64,000 nucleotides of DNA. Source: Pseudopedobacter sp044361595. Lineage in GTDB: Bacteria; Bacteroidota; Bacteroidia; Sphingobacteriales; Sphingobacteriaceae. Shown here piece by piece: positions 53,105-61,779 of this stretch; within the stretch, counting starts at the first letter, position 1; each line of letters starts with the position of its first letter. Where the stretch lies: the NCBI GenBank assembly GCA_044361595.1, contig JBIKIN010000001.1, positions 186,001-250,000 of the forward strand, in the 5' to 3' direction. A program made the translations under genes and the position numbers. Under the pieces are notes generated by a model that saw only the letters and a program-made list of their open reading frames with translations, was not told the DNA's origin and ran no database searches.

Positions 53105-53421
53105 TTATTAATTAATAGCTGATAAGTTTTAATTTGAAAATTATATAGATACTTTTTTTCTATTAAATTTTTATCACAAGAGAATAATACAAAAGATAAA
53201 AAAGAAAAATACAATACGGATGAATAAGCTAAAAATGAATGAAACAGCAAAACATTATAAAAACTATCGTTTTTTTCGTTGTTAAAGTAAATTGGCCTCT
53301 CCAAATAGTTTTTTAGATTAAAATCTGAATTCAACACAAAATATAAATTTGAGCCAATAAAAATTATTGAAATGACCCAAAATGCAATATTATTTTTGAG
53401 TTTTAAATATTCTATTTTCAT
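53083..53421 (-). pseudogene. N-terminal half of a second ABC permease
   Basis: 112 residues, starting MKIEYLKLKNNIAFWVISI, with helices at about 12-32 and 58-88 and the same helix/loop spacing as residues 1-125 of the 246-residue permease. It ends ...QLLINKCLSLLI with the last six residues out of register, as expected after a frame shift. Its start overlaps the upstream permease by 32 bp (TTATGAAAA), the same coupling used between the other genes here. Confidence 0.55.
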
Positions 53422-54130
53422 AAATCAAGATTAAACCTAAAACGAACGTTGCAAGGGTTGCAATAAAAATCTTAGAAATGTAATTGTGCTGAGGAACGTG
53501 ATAAAAATTAAAAATATTTTCAACAAAAACTAAATTATTTAAAACCAATAAGATATAAAAAACAATAAATAGCATAGATTTTTTAAAGATTTTATTCATG
53601 ATTCTAATTAAAAAGCAACAATTAATAGCTTTAATTACAAACAGACTTGTATGTTTAAATACGCTTAAAATTGCAGGTTCTCTACTGTAATGAGTATAAT
53701 CTTTGAATCTGAACATTACGAAAAAAGAAAATAATAAAATTACCAACACCAATAAAATAATTATTAGTAAGTTATAGAATAAATGTAATTTTAATTTGTT
53801 ATTTAAGATGTTTTTATAAGAAGTTTCAGAAGTTAATATTTTAATTAATATGTTGCTTCTACTTTCAATTTGATAAATTTGAAATGCACTAAAAACTATT
53901 GCAAAACTAATTATCAAACCGTTTATTATAAAAAGTTTAGTGAAGTAATAATCGAAAACGTTTGCTACTTTTAGATGATTTACAGCATCGAAATAATTTT
54001 TACCAAAGTTTAAAGTATTTAAAAACAAAAAAAATGCTAATAATAAAATAAAGGCATGAATTAATATCAAAGCATATTTATACCTTAAAAATTTAAGTAT
54101 TTCAAATTTCAAGCCCTCAGTTATTATCAT
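53390..54130 (-). CDS. ABC-2-like permease subunit
   Basis: 246 residues, six membrane helices in an ABC-2-like arrangement: helix 1 about 17-37, pair at 70-95, 120-145, 160-185, then 185-200 and 220-238. No recognised specific family. The ATG overlaps the ATPase stop in ATGA (54127-54130), so translation is coupled. It pairs with the ATPase upstream and presumably with the split paralogue downstream to form an exporter. Substrate not evident, perhaps the small secreted peptide encoded at the head of the operon. Confidence 0.75.
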   Translation of the reverse strand: MIITEGLKFEILKFLRYKYALILIHAFILLLAFFLFLNTLNFGKNYFDAVNHLKVANVFDYYFTKLFIINGLIISFAIVFSAFQIYQIESRSNILIKILTSETSYKNILNNKLKLHLFYNLLIIILLVLVILLFSFFVMFRFKDYTHYSREPAILSVFKHTSLFVIKAINCCFLIRIMNKIFKKSMLFIVFYILLVLNNLVFVENIFNFYHVPQHNYISKIFIATLATFVLGLILIYENRIFKTQK

Positions 54131-54744
54131 AAACTTAAGGAACTATGTGATAAATCATTGAAAATATGTTTTTGATGAGCACTAAGAATCACATTTTTAT
54201 TTTGTTTAATACTGTTTTTCAAGTACACTGTCAGCGCATCCTCTGCTGCCTGATCTAAAAAATTGTAAGGTTCATCTAATAATATACAATCTCCATTATT
54301 AATAAGGTTTAAAACAATAGTTAATTTTTTTTTAAACCCTTCAGATAGATTCTTGGCTTTTTCATTAAGATTTAAATCTAATTCAAATCTTTTAAGTAGT
54401 AAATTTAATTCGACATTAAATTCTTTTACTTGATAATAATATTTAAAAATTTCTAAGTTTTCCTTAATGCTTAAATCTTTATAAAACATTTTTTGATCAA
54501 TTAAATAACTAATCTGTTTGTTAAAACTATCTTGATTAATATTAGTTAAATTAACTCCATCAACATAAATATTACCACTGTAATCATTATAAATTCCTAA
54601 AATACATTTTATCAAAGATGTTTTACCAGATCCATTTTTTCCATATATCCGGTTTATTAACCCTGGTTTAAAAGTAAAACTAACATTGGTTAGAATGTTC
54701 TTTTCACCAATTGCTAATGTTAAGTTTTCTATAATAATTTCCAC
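54127..54744 (-). CDS. ABC transporter ATP-binding protein
   Basis: About 205 residues. Walker A GKNGSGKTSLIKC, signature LSEGFKKKL (a variant of LSGGQ), Walker B CILLDEPYNFLD, H-loop SAHQKH: a complete nucleotide-binding domain. There is no ATG upstream of the conserved start; I take GTG at 54744 (VEIIIENLTLAIGEKN), with TTG at 54753 as alternative. It heads the transporter part of the cluster, 64 bp after the small peptide gene. Cytosolic, energises the coupled permease(s). Confidence 0.88.
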   Translation of the reverse strand: MEIIIENLTLAIGEKNILTNVSFTFKPGLINRIYGKNGSGKTSLIKCILGIYNDYSGNIYVDGVNLTNINQDSFNKQISYLIDQKMFYKDLSIKENLEIFKYYYQVKEFNVELNLLLKRFELDLNLNEKAKNLSEGFKKKLTIVLNLINNGDCILLDEPYNFLDQAAEDALTVYLKNSIKQNKNVILSAHQKHIFNDLSHSSLSL

Positions 54745-54807
54745 AATTATCAAAAATTTAGAATGTTCAAATAAATTAGGCTATAAGCTAATATAGCCTA
54801 ATTAAAT

Positions 54808-55038
54808 TCAATTAATTGTAGAAACTGGAGGGCATTCCTCAGGAGTAAAAAATATAGTTTCATTAAGATAAGCAATTGTGGTTTGGGTACAACCATTATC
54901 ACAAGACCACTCCCTAATTGTCAAACCTGGCGTTATTTCAATTTCACTAACTTTGGTGCAAGTAATGCCTAATTCTTGAGCAAATAATAATCCTCCTGTT
55001 GCAAACAGGAGTGCAAAAATCAAAAATTTCTTTTTCAT
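54808..55038 (-). CDS. small secreted Cys-containing peptide
   Basis: 76 residues with an unmistakable Sec signal peptide (MKKKFLIFALLFATGGLLFA, cleavage likely before or after Q21). The ~55-residue mature part has four cysteines (about positions 27, 46, 50, 68; within ELGITC, REWSCDNGCTQT and EECPPVS), suggesting two disulphides. No double-glycine leader. It is the first gene of the minus-strand run that continues with an ABC transporter. Could be a secreted toxin/bacteriocin-like peptide, signal or structural peptide; not decidable from the sequence. Confidence 0.7.
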   Translation of the reverse strand: MKKKFLIFALLFATGGLLFAQELGITCTKVSEIEITPGLTIREWSCDNGCTQTTIAYLNETIFFTPEECPPVSTIN

Positions 55039-55097
55039 AAATTATAATTTTTAATGTCAAAAATCTGCTTTTTCACAATGAAGGCAGCAGACAACCT

Positions 55098-55115
55098 TTT
55101 TGTAACGTTACAAAA
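55098..55115. promoter_or_regulatory. 18-bp perfect palindrome, candidate operator
   Basis: TTTTGTAACGTTACAAAA in the divergent gap between the peptide gene and the XRE regulator. A half-site (ATGTTACAAAT) recurs near 55185. Confidence 0.5.
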
Positions 55116-55137
55116 CAAACGTAGAAACAAAAAGGCT

Positions 55138-55168
55138 CATATTTTATGCTAATGCTGCATAAAATATG
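55138..55168. promoter_or_regulatory. 12-bp inverted repeat, candidate second operator
   Basis: CATATTTTATGC (55138-55149), 7-bp spacer, GCATAAAATATG (55157-55168), a perfect inverted repeat, in the same divergent gap. Confidence 0.5.
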
Positions 55169-55233
55169 CTAATTATGCATATAAATGTTACAAATAAAAT
55201 CTTTACTTTAGGTAACTAAATATCTAAGCTATA

Positions 55234-55641
55234 ATGAAATACAATATAGGAGCAAAAATTAAGAAAATTAGACAGAACAAAGGTTTAACTCAATTAGAAA
55301 TGGGCAACCTATTGCACATGACCCAAGGTGCTTATTCTAGAATAGAAACAGATGGAGTAAATGTAATTTTTGAACAAATTATTAGTATTGCTTATATTAC
55401 AAATGCTGCTTTACACGAGTTTTTTCCTGATGATTTGGCTGAATTGCAACAAATAAACTTTAGAATGCAAATGCAAGATTATTATAACGAAATTCAAAGT
55501 CTTAAGAAAGAAGTTGCGTACCAAAAAGATTTAATCAAAGAATTAATAGAAAAGAATAAAGAACTTAAAGAAAAATTAATTGATTTAGGTGTACCCCCCC
55601 TCCCAGCAAATTATGAAACTCACCTAAATACAATAGGATAA
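55234..55641 (+). CDS. XRE-family HTH regulator with C-terminal coiled coil
   Basis: 135 residues. HTH at about residues 5-60 (IGAKIKKIRQNKGLTQLEMG, MTQGAYSRIETDG). Residues 75-120 form a coiled coil (QDYYNEIQSLKKEVAYQKDL, IKELIEKNKELKEKLI) that should dimerise it. It is divergent from the peptide/ABC operon, with two palindromes in the shared gap, so it is the likely controller of that operon and of itself. Confidence 0.88.
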   Translation: MKYNIGAKIKKIRQNKGLTQLEMGNLLHMTQGAYSRIETDGVNVIFEQIISIAYITNAALHEFFPDDLAELQQINFRMQMQDYYNEIQSLKKEVAYQKDLIKELIEKNKELKEKLIDLGVPPLPANYETHLNTIG

Positions 55642-55710
55642 GGTTTAGATGTTTAAAACTTCATTTATCAAAATGATAATTTTTAATAACTTTGAACTTT
55701 AACAAGAACC

Positions 55711-56187
55711 ATGGGCGTACAAGAAACCATTGAGATGGTCAAAAAGATTTTTGAGACTTATCTCGAAAATAAAAACCTCAGAAAAACACCTGAACGTTTC
55801 GCTATACTAGAAGAAATTTACTCTAGAACCGATCATTTTGATGTAGAATCTTTGTACATCCAAATGAAAAACAAAAAATACAGAGTTAGCCGAGCCACTG
55901 TTTACAATACTTTAGAACTACTTCTTTCTTGCGATTTAGTAACCAAGCACCAGTTTGGTAAAAACATGGCGCAATTCGAAAAATCTTATGGTTTTAAGCA
56001 ACACGATCATATCATTTGCTTAGATTGCGGTAAAGTGGTTGAATTTTGTGACCCTAGGGTACAACAAATACAAAGTATGATGGGCGATTTATTAAAATTC
56101 AACATCCAACATCATTCTCTAAATTTGTATGGCAATTGTACAAAATTGGAAGCTGGCTTTTGCGACTCTAAAGAATTTAAAAAGTAA
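55711..56187 (+). CDS. Fur family transcriptional regulator
   Basis: 158 residues. Winged helix (KTPERFAILEEIYSRTDHFD, RVSRATVYNTLELLLSCDLV) followed by the metal-binding dimerisation domain (HDHIICLDCGKVVEFCDP, with the CxxC). Iron- or peroxide-responsive repressor (Fur/PerR type); the subtype is not certain. It precedes purA by 40 bp; the fur-purA order is common in this phylum. Confidence 0.93.
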   Translation: MGVQETIEMVKKIFETYLENKNLRKTPERFAILEEIYSRTDHFDVESLYIQMKNKKYRVSRATVYNTLELLLSCDLVTKHQFGKNMAQFEKSYGFKQHDHIICLDCGKVVEFCDPRVQQIQSMMGDLLKFNIQHHSLNLYGNCTKLEAGFCDSKEFKK

Positions 56188-56227
56188 TTAATTTAATCTC
56201 ATATAAAAAATCCAACCAATAAAATAA

Positions 56228-57502
56228 ATGGCTGTTGATGTATTATTAGGCCTTCAATGGGGCGACGAAGGAAAAGGAAAAATTGTTGATGTTTTAGCAC
56301 CAAAATACGATTTAATAGCTCGTTTTCAGGGTGGCCCAAATGCTGGTCATACCCTTGAGTTTGATGGTAAAAAATTTGTTTTAAATACTATTCCATCTGG
56401 AATTTTCGAAAAACACACCATGAACTTAATAGGTAACGGTGTAGTAATAGACCCAATAATATTAAAAAGAGAAATTGATAAGTTAAAAGAAGCTGGTCAT
56501 GATTTATTAGCCAAAAAAAATCTAATGATTGCCCGCAAAGCTCATTTAATTTTACCTACGCACCAATTGTTAGACGCATCTTCCGAAAAGAAAATGGGCG
56601 ATAGCAAAATTGGTTCTACTCTAAAAGGTATTGGTCCAACTTACATGGATAAAACCGGCAGAAACGGCCTACGTGTAGGTGATATTTACTTGCCAGACTT
56701 TAAAGAAAAATACAACAAATTAGTAGAAAAGCACTGCTCTATTTTAGCTAACTACGGCGAAATTGAAGATTTTAGCGAACGTGAAAAAGCCTTTTTCGAA
56801 GCGCTAGAATTATTAAAGCAATTCCCTCACGTAGATAGCGAACATCTGGTTGCTCAATATTTAAAAGAAGGTAAAAAAGTATTAGCAGAAGGCGCACAAG
56901 GCACTATGTTAGATATAGATTTTGGATCTTATCCTTTTGTAACTTCATCTAACACTACAACCGCAGGTGCTTGCACAGGTTTGGGTATTGCCCCTAATAA
57001 AATTGGCGAAGTTGTGGGGATTTTTAAGGCGTACTGCACCAGAGTTGGTAGTGGCCCCTTCCCTACCGAGTTAGATAACGAATTGGGTGAAGAATTGAGA
57101 AGAATTGGTCATGAGTTTGGCGCAACCACTGGTCGCCCTAGACGTACCGGCTGGATAGATTTACCTGCCCTAAAATATGCTATCATGCTTAATGGCGTTA
57201 CCCAATTGGTTATGACAAAAGCAGATGTTTTAAGTGGCTTCGAGAAAATTTACGCTTGCACTCATTACAATTATAATGGCGAAGTAATAGATTACATGCC
57301 TTACGATATTAGCAGCATTAAGCCAGAACCTATTTTAGAAGAAATAGATGGATGGCAGGAAGATTTAACTGGCATTAGAGCAATTGAAGAAATTCCTGCT
57401 AAATTAAGTGCTTACATTGCTTATTTAGAAAAGCATTTAGAAGTACCTATCAAATATTTATCGGTAGGGCCAGATAGATTACAAACTTTGGTATTGAATT
57501 AA
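56228..57502 (+). CDS. purA: adenylosuccinate synthase
   Basis: 424 residues, normal length. GTP-dependent ligation of aspartate to IMP, first step from IMP to AMP. Motifs: LQWGDEGKGKIVD (P-loop), GGPNAGHTLEFDGKKF, KGIGPTYMDKTGRNGLR, GAQGTMLDIDFG and TTGRPRRTGWIDL. Cytosolic. Followed by an intrinsic terminator. Confidence 0.98.
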   Translation: MAVDVLLGLQWGDEGKGKIVDVLAPKYDLIARFQGGPNAGHTLEFDGKKFVLNTIPSGIFEKHTMNLIGNGVVIDPIILKREIDKLKEAGHDLLAKKNLMIARKAHLILPTHQLLDASSEKKMGDSKIGSTLKGIGPTYMDKTGRNGLRVGDIYLPDFKEKYNKLVEKHCSILANYGEIEDFSEREKAFFEALELLKQFPHVDSEHLVAQYLKEGKKVLAEGAQGTMLDIDFGSYPFVTSSNTTTAGACTGLGIAPNKIGEVVGIFKAYCTRVGSGPFPTELDNELGEELRRIGHEFGATTGRPRRTGWIDLPALKYAIMLNGVTQLVMTKADVLSGFEKIYACTHYNYNGEVIDYMPYDISSIKPEPILEEIDGWQEDLTGIRAIEEIPAKLSAYIAYLEKHLEVPIKYLSVGPDRLQTLVLN

Positions 57503-57522
57503 GAATTCAAGATAATTTATAA

Positions 57523-57556
57523 GAAAGCATTCGCTAATAGTGGATGCTTTCCTTTT
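57523..57556 (+). terminator. intrinsic terminator of purA
   Basis: GAAAGCAT/ATGCTTTC stem (57523-57530 with 57544-57551) followed by CTTTT. Confidence 0.85.
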
Positions 57557-57628
57557 ATAAGCCAGTTTTAATAACTTTAAATAAAGATTACACAATATAA
57601 ATTATCACAAAGCGAAACTTAATATTTT

Positions 57629-58053
57629 GTCACTTTTTTTCCGCAAAAAAGTAACCAAAAAACTCTCCGCTACGTTTGTTGCTACAAAGTTTCTGCTTAT
57701 AATTTCTTTTGTGCTAATCGCAACAAACAAGGCGAAATAATCAGTGTACGGTTGTTTGTGCTTTTACTGGGTAGGAATATTGAGTTTGATAATTTGATGT
57801 TTAATTTAATCATTAAAGCTATTATGTAGAGCCGTTTGATAGGACGGCCTAGTAGATGTAAGCAGCAGAAAGCCATGATTATTCATTGCAAAAACTTATT
57901 GATTAAAGCACAAACAAGGAGGAATGCAAGCCTAAGGGCAAAGGCTTGCGAGAGGGCGGCCTCATTCATCCGCTGTTAGAATAATCGTGAGGTTTATGCA
58001 AGTACAGATGCAAGCCTTGATCTTTTGGTTCTTTTGCGTCAAGGCAAAAGAAC
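57629..58053. mobile_element. MITE-like non-autonomous element with terminal inverted hairpin repeats
   Basis: About 425 bp bounded by TTTTTTTCCGCAAAAAAGTA-type text on the left (57629-57661) and CTTTTGGTTCTTTTGCGTCA...AAAAGAAC on the right (58022-58053), an imperfect inverted match. Each end is itself a hairpin (GTCACTTTTTT/AAAAAAGTAAC; GTTCTTTTG/CAAAAGAAC). Inside are two more strong stems, GCCGT/ACGGC (about 57832-57850) and GCAAGCC/GGCTTGC (about 57924-57948). No transposase frame. Confidence 0.5.
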
Positions 58054-58205
58054 ATATTATAATTTCAAAAATCTATAATTCTCTAAAGAAAGAATTTTCT
58101 TCAACTTACTGCGTACTCAGAATTTAATATACTATAAGAATTAATTTTCAAGGCTGAGCAGAGTCGAAGCCTATTCGATAACGTCGTAAATGATACATTT
58201 CGACT

Positions 58206-58243
58206 CCGCTCAATGTGACATTATCCGCTCAATGTGACATTAT
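58206..58243. repeat. 19-bp perfect tandem duplication
   Basis: CCGCTCAATGTGACATTAT occurs twice back to back (58206-58224, 58225-58243), just downstream of the MutS-like gene; the unit is part of the GTCAnnCTGAGC repeat family. Confidence 0.85.
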
Positions 58244-58248
58244 CGTTT

Positions 58249-60051
58249 CTACCCAATTCCAATCGCCTTCAATAAGATAGCTGCGTTAAAATTCTTACAC
58301 TCACCTTGTTTGATTTTATAATCAAAGAACATTTCTTGATTAGTTAGTGTAATATCGAAATGAAAGTTTCTAACTTTTAATGGATAATCTGTTTCTAACT
58401 CGGCAATTTGCAAATCATGAGTAGCAATAAACCCAGGAGTTTGTTCCTCAATCAACTTTTGTATAAAAGCTTTGGTTCCTAAATATTTATCTTTACTATT
58501 GGTACCACGTAACATTTCATCAATTAAAACAAAACTATTTTGATTGGCTTGAGTAAAATCAATGATCATTTTCAATCGGTCTATCTCTGCTTTAAAAGTA
58601 GAGGTTTGATTAGCCAAAGAATCTTTAATACGCATATAGCTAATAATATTAAAAATAGAAGTTTCTAATTCCTCGGCGTAAACTTTCATCCCAGCAAAAG
58701 CCATCACCATATTAATACCTACTGTACGTAAAAAAGTTGATTTTCCAGCCATGTTAGAGCCTGTTATGATATCTACTGAGATTTGATTTTCTAAATCAAA
58801 ATCATTTTTCACACAAGTATCTGATGGGATTAGCGGATGCCCAATTTCTTTAGCACTAAAGCCATATTGATCTATAATTTTAGGATAAGTATAACTTGGA
58901 TGATTAAAAATAAATATCGAAAAACTAATTAAAACCTCAAATTGAGCAACGGCATCAAAACCTTTTAATATTTTGGTTTGATTAGCTTTTTCCCAATCAT
59001 GAAGTTGTTGAAGGCATCTTAAATCCCATTGCAAAAACAGGTTTAAAAATAATCCTACAATAGCATTCAGTCTATTATCTAAACGTTTTATAATTTTAGA
59101 CAAACCGTCTATTTCTAGATAAAGTTGCTTTTGGTTATCGCCAAGACTGTCTTTAATTTGGTTTAATAAGTCGCTTTTCCAGATATTATTTTCAATCCAT
59201 TTTATATTCTCCGCATAAGTACTTAACACATTGGCACAACCATCAATTTGGGTATGTATTAAATCAATTTTTCCTTTATAAAAGAAATTAATTGTGCTAA
59301 TTAAAACCAGGCTTAAGGCTAGAACACTCCACCAAAAACCGCCAAAAATTACACCCAATGCTAGAAATGAAAAATTAAGCATCGGCGTAAGCCAAATTAA
59401 AATTTTAATTGAAAATTGTGATACAAAACCAACCTCCTTTGGTAAAATTTGAGTTATAAAGTGTTTAATTCTAACAGATTGTTCAGGATTTAAAGGATAT
59501 AGCTTGGCTCTAAAATCTAAGTGTTGATTTTGATATTCTTCTAACTCTAAACTGGCTTTTTGCCTTTTTAAAATTTCCTCTTGGTTTGATGGTTTTGTAA
59601 ACCATCTAGCAAGCAAATCATTCCCTTCAAAAGTTTTGCACCTATTTACATAATGAAAAAGAGAATGACTTCCAAAAACATCCAAATCATCTGTATATGG
59701 ATGTTGAGCAGCATTAAATTGGTTACCGTTTGAATAAATATTTTCTTTTTTTAGAAAAGTATTGAACTCATTTTCTAGTAATAACAGTTTATTAGTTTGA
59801 AATTTTAACTCGTTTTGTTTAGTGACATAAATTTTTACCAATATTAAAAAAGCAATAATGGCAATTAACCATATGACAGATATAAAAATTAAACCAGTAT
59901 TAAAAAAAAGATAAGTAAATGTAATGGCTAGCGCAAAAACAACTAATCTTAAATAGGCATACTGATTAATTTGAGATGATAAAACTTTGATATCTAGCCT
60001 TAATCGATCAATTAATTTTTGATAATGATCTATCACATTTTGAGTTTGCAT
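58249..60051 (-). CDS. membrane-anchored MutS-family ATPase
   Basis: 600 residues. Two pairs of membrane helices (about 48-85 and 208-245) precede a core/lever helical region and a MutS-type ATPase domain: Walker A TGSNMAGKSTFLRTVG, then VLIDEMLRGTNSKDK (Walker B/D-loop) and FIATHDLQIAEL. It lacks the mismatch-recognition domain I of MutS1 and the Smr domain of MutS2. Such proteins are common in Bacteroidota; a role in mismatch repair is unproven and membrane attachment argues for something else. Confidence 0.88.
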   Translation of the reverse strand: MQTQNVIDHYQKLIDRLRLDIKVLSSQINQYAYLRLVVFALAITFTYLFFNTGLIFISVIWLIAIIAFLILVKIYVTKQNELKFQTNKLLLLENEFNTFLKKENIYSNGNQFNAAQHPYTDDLDVFGSHSLFHYVNRCKTFEGNDLLARWFTKPSNQEEILKRQKASLELEEYQNQHLDFRAKLYPLNPEQSVRIKHFITQILPKEVGFVSQFSIKILIWLTPMLNFSFLALGVIFGGFWWSVLALSLVLISTINFFYKGKIDLIHTQIDGCANVLSTYAENIKWIENNIWKSDLLNQIKDSLGDNQKQLYLEIDGLSKIIKRLDNRLNAIVGLFLNLFLQWDLRCLQQLHDWEKANQTKILKGFDAVAQFEVLISFSIFIFNHPSYTYPKIIDQYGFSAKEIGHPLIPSDTCVKNDFDLENQISVDIITGSNMAGKSTFLRTVGINMVMAFAGMKVYAEELETSIFNIISYMRIKDSLANQTSTFKAEIDRLKMIIDFTQANQNSFVLIDEMLRGTNSKDKYLGTKAFIQKLIEEQTPGFIATHDLQIAELETDYPLKVRNFHFDITLTNQEMFFDYKIKQGECKNFNAAILLKAIGIG

Positions 60052-60061
60052 AGTTTAAAAA

Positions 60062-60097
60062 TTCAAAAAAAAACCGCGTGAAAATTTCACACGGTTT
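60062..60097 (-). terminator. intrinsic terminator of the OmpA-like lipoprotein gene
   Basis: Stem AAACCG-CGTGAAA with TTTCACA-CGGTTT (60071-60097); the T run is on the minus strand. Confidence 0.85.
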
Positions 60098-60116
60098 CAA
60101 TATCGGTATAAATTAA

Positions 60117-60710
60117 TTATTTACTAATTTCTATTTCTACTCTTCTATTTTTCGCTCTATTAGATTCACTATCATTGCTAACAATTGGTTTAGATTCTCC
60201 AAAACCATTAGTTTTTAGTCTGGTAGTTTTAACACCGTTATTAACCAAATAAGCTTTTACAGCATTAGCCCTATCTACAGAAAGCATCATATTTCTTTGG
60301 TCGCTACCCTCGGCAGATGAATGCCCATTTAACTCAAATGATAGGTCTTCAAACTTTTTCATTTGGGTTGCAATTAAATCTAATGTAGTATAAGATGATG
60401 TTTTTAAAACCGAAGAGTTAAACTCAAATTGAATGTTCTGAAAATTAATCTTAGACTTGTCAATTATTACAGCAGGGCATCCTCCATTTTCAGTTGTACC
60501 CTTTTCTTCAGGACAATCATCTTTACTGTCTGGTACACCATCACTATCGGTGTCTTTTTCTTTTACTGGCTCTACAACTTTAACAGGCTCATCTACAGCA
60601 ACTTTGGTTTCTTCTGCTGGTTTAGCCAGTACCTTTTTAGATTTACAAGAAGTACTTAACATTGCAAAAGCAATTGCACAAATAATAATACTTAAAAACT
60701 TTAGTTTCAT
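60117..60710 (-). CDS. OmpA-family lipoprotein with thrombospondin type 3 repeat
   Basis: About 197 residues from the ATG at 60710; lipobox LSTSC gives a lipidated cysteine at about residue 22. A Lys/Val/Pro-rich linker, one calcium-type repeat (DTDSDGVPDSKDDCPEEKG), then a C-terminal OmpA domain (about 95-197; FNSSVLKTSSYTTLDLIA, LNGHSSAEGSD, NRRVEIEI) that binds peptidoglycan. It should anchor the outer membrane to the cell wall. Confidence 0.93.
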   Translation of the reverse strand: MKLKFLSIIICAIAFAMLSTSCKSKKVLAKPAEETKVAVDEPVKVVEPVKEKDTDSDGVPDSKDDCPEEKGTTENGGCPAVIIDKSKINFQNIQFEFNSSVLKTSSYTTLDLIATQMKKFEDLSFELNGHSSAEGSDQRNMMLSVDRANAVKAYLVNNGVKTTRLKTNGFGESKPIVSNDSESNRAKNRRVEIEISK

Positions 60711-60880
60711 TTTTCTCAATTTTTGATTTGATTTGGCGAAAAATAGTAAAAAATTAATAATAATTTTACGAATAGTTAATAAAGTACCGAGTGTTTAAAA
60801 ATCTCACTTCTTGTTTTAAATTTAAATACCTACTTTTATTTTTAATAACCTACAAATTAATATCTTTTTAACTAAGGAAA

Positions 60881-61258
60881 ATGAGTAACATTTTAATCAT
60901 TGATGACGAAATAGGGATATGTTTAATCATGTCTAAGTTTTTAACAAAAAATGGTTATACTACTACAACAGCAGAAAGTGGTGCAGCAGCTTACGAAGCG
61001 TTAAAAAATCAGAAGTTTGATTTAGTTTTAAGTGACTTTAGACTAGAAGATACTGATGGCCGTGAAATATTGCGCACTATAAAATCTCAATATCCAGAAT
61101 TGATAGTTATTATAGTGAGTGGTTTTGGAGACACTAATTTGGCTGCAGAATTAATAAGAATGGGTGCCTATGATTTTATCAATAAACCTATATATCCAAA
61201 CGTAATTTTAGATACAGTAAAAAGAGCTCTAGGGCAAAATACAGAAACTGTTAATTAA
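60881..61258 (+). CDS. stand-alone response regulator receiver protein
   Basis: 125 residues, only a CheY-like receiver domain. Acidic pair IIDDE, phospho-acceptor aspartate in LVLSDFRLED, Thr/Ser position VSGFGD and conserved lysine NKPIYP are all present. No output domain, so it would act through protein contacts or as a phosphorelay intermediate. No adjacent histidine kinase. It starts 38 bp before rlmH. Confidence 0.92.
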   Translation: MSNILIIDDEIGICLIMSKFLTKNGYTTTTAESGAAAYEALKNQKFDLVLSDFRLEDTDGREILRTIKSQYPELIVIIVSGFGDTNLAAELIRMGAYDFINKPIYPNVILDTVKRALGQNTETVN

Positions 61259-61296
61259 ATTCACATTTTCTATAAGCTACAAGTTAGCCTCTATCT

Positions 61297-61770
61297 ATGA
61301 AGATTACACTTATCGCCATTGGCAAAACAGACGATACTTATATCATCGAGGGAATCAATAAATACTTAAAAAGAATAAAACACTATATCAAATTTGATAT
61401 TGTTGTTATACCCGATATTAAGAAAACCAAAAACTTACCAGAACAAGAACAAAAAAGCAAAGAAGCAGAATTGTTTTTAAAGCACTTACAATCGCAGGAT
61501 GTTGTAGTATTGTTAGATGAGAAAGGAACCGAGATAAGTTCTACTCATTTTGCCGATTTTTTAAACAAAAAAATGATTGGGAGTGTGCAAAATCTCGTTT
61601 TTTTAATTGGTGGCCCTTACGGTTTTGATGCAAGTATAAATAAAAGGGCAAATCATAAAATATCTTTATCTAGAATGACATTTTCACACCAAATGGTAAG
61701 GTTGTTTTTTGTTGAGCAAATATATAGAGCTTATACTATCTTAAAAGGAGAACCATATCATCACGAATAA
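61297..61770 (+). CDS. rlmH: 23S rRNA (pseudouridine1915-N3)-methyltransferase
   Basis: 157 residues. SPOUT methyltransferase with the SAM-binding knot: LIGGPYGFD, the preceding VVLLDEKGTEISS, and the C-terminal IYRAYTILKGEPYHHE. It methylates pseudouridine 1915 in helix 69 of the large subunit rRNA as a late assembly step. Length as expected. Confidence 0.97.
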   Translation: MKITLIAIGKTDDTYIIEGINKYLKRIKHYIKFDIVVIPDIKKTKNLPEQEQKSKEAELFLKHLQSQDVVVLLDEKGTEISSTHFADFLNKKMIGSVQNLVFLIGGPYGFDASINKRANHKISLSRMTFSHQMVRLFFVEQIYRAYTILKGEPYHHE

Positions 61771-61779
61771 TTTTAATTT

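Larger units (their letters stand above)
57503..58248. other. 746-bp gene-free stretch with terminator, MITE-like element and repeats
   Basis: After the purA terminator (57523-57556) it holds the element at 57629-58053, a GGCTGAGCAGAGTCGAAGCC repeat (58152-58171), its inverted counterpart TTTCGACTCCGCTCAATG (58198-58215) and a 19-bp tandem duplication (58206-58243). No credible coding sequence. Confidence 0.7.

Noticed and set aside
58249..60051. Canonical mutS or mutS2
   Set aside because: There are membrane helices, no mismatch-recognition domain and no Smr domain; only the ATPase core is shared.
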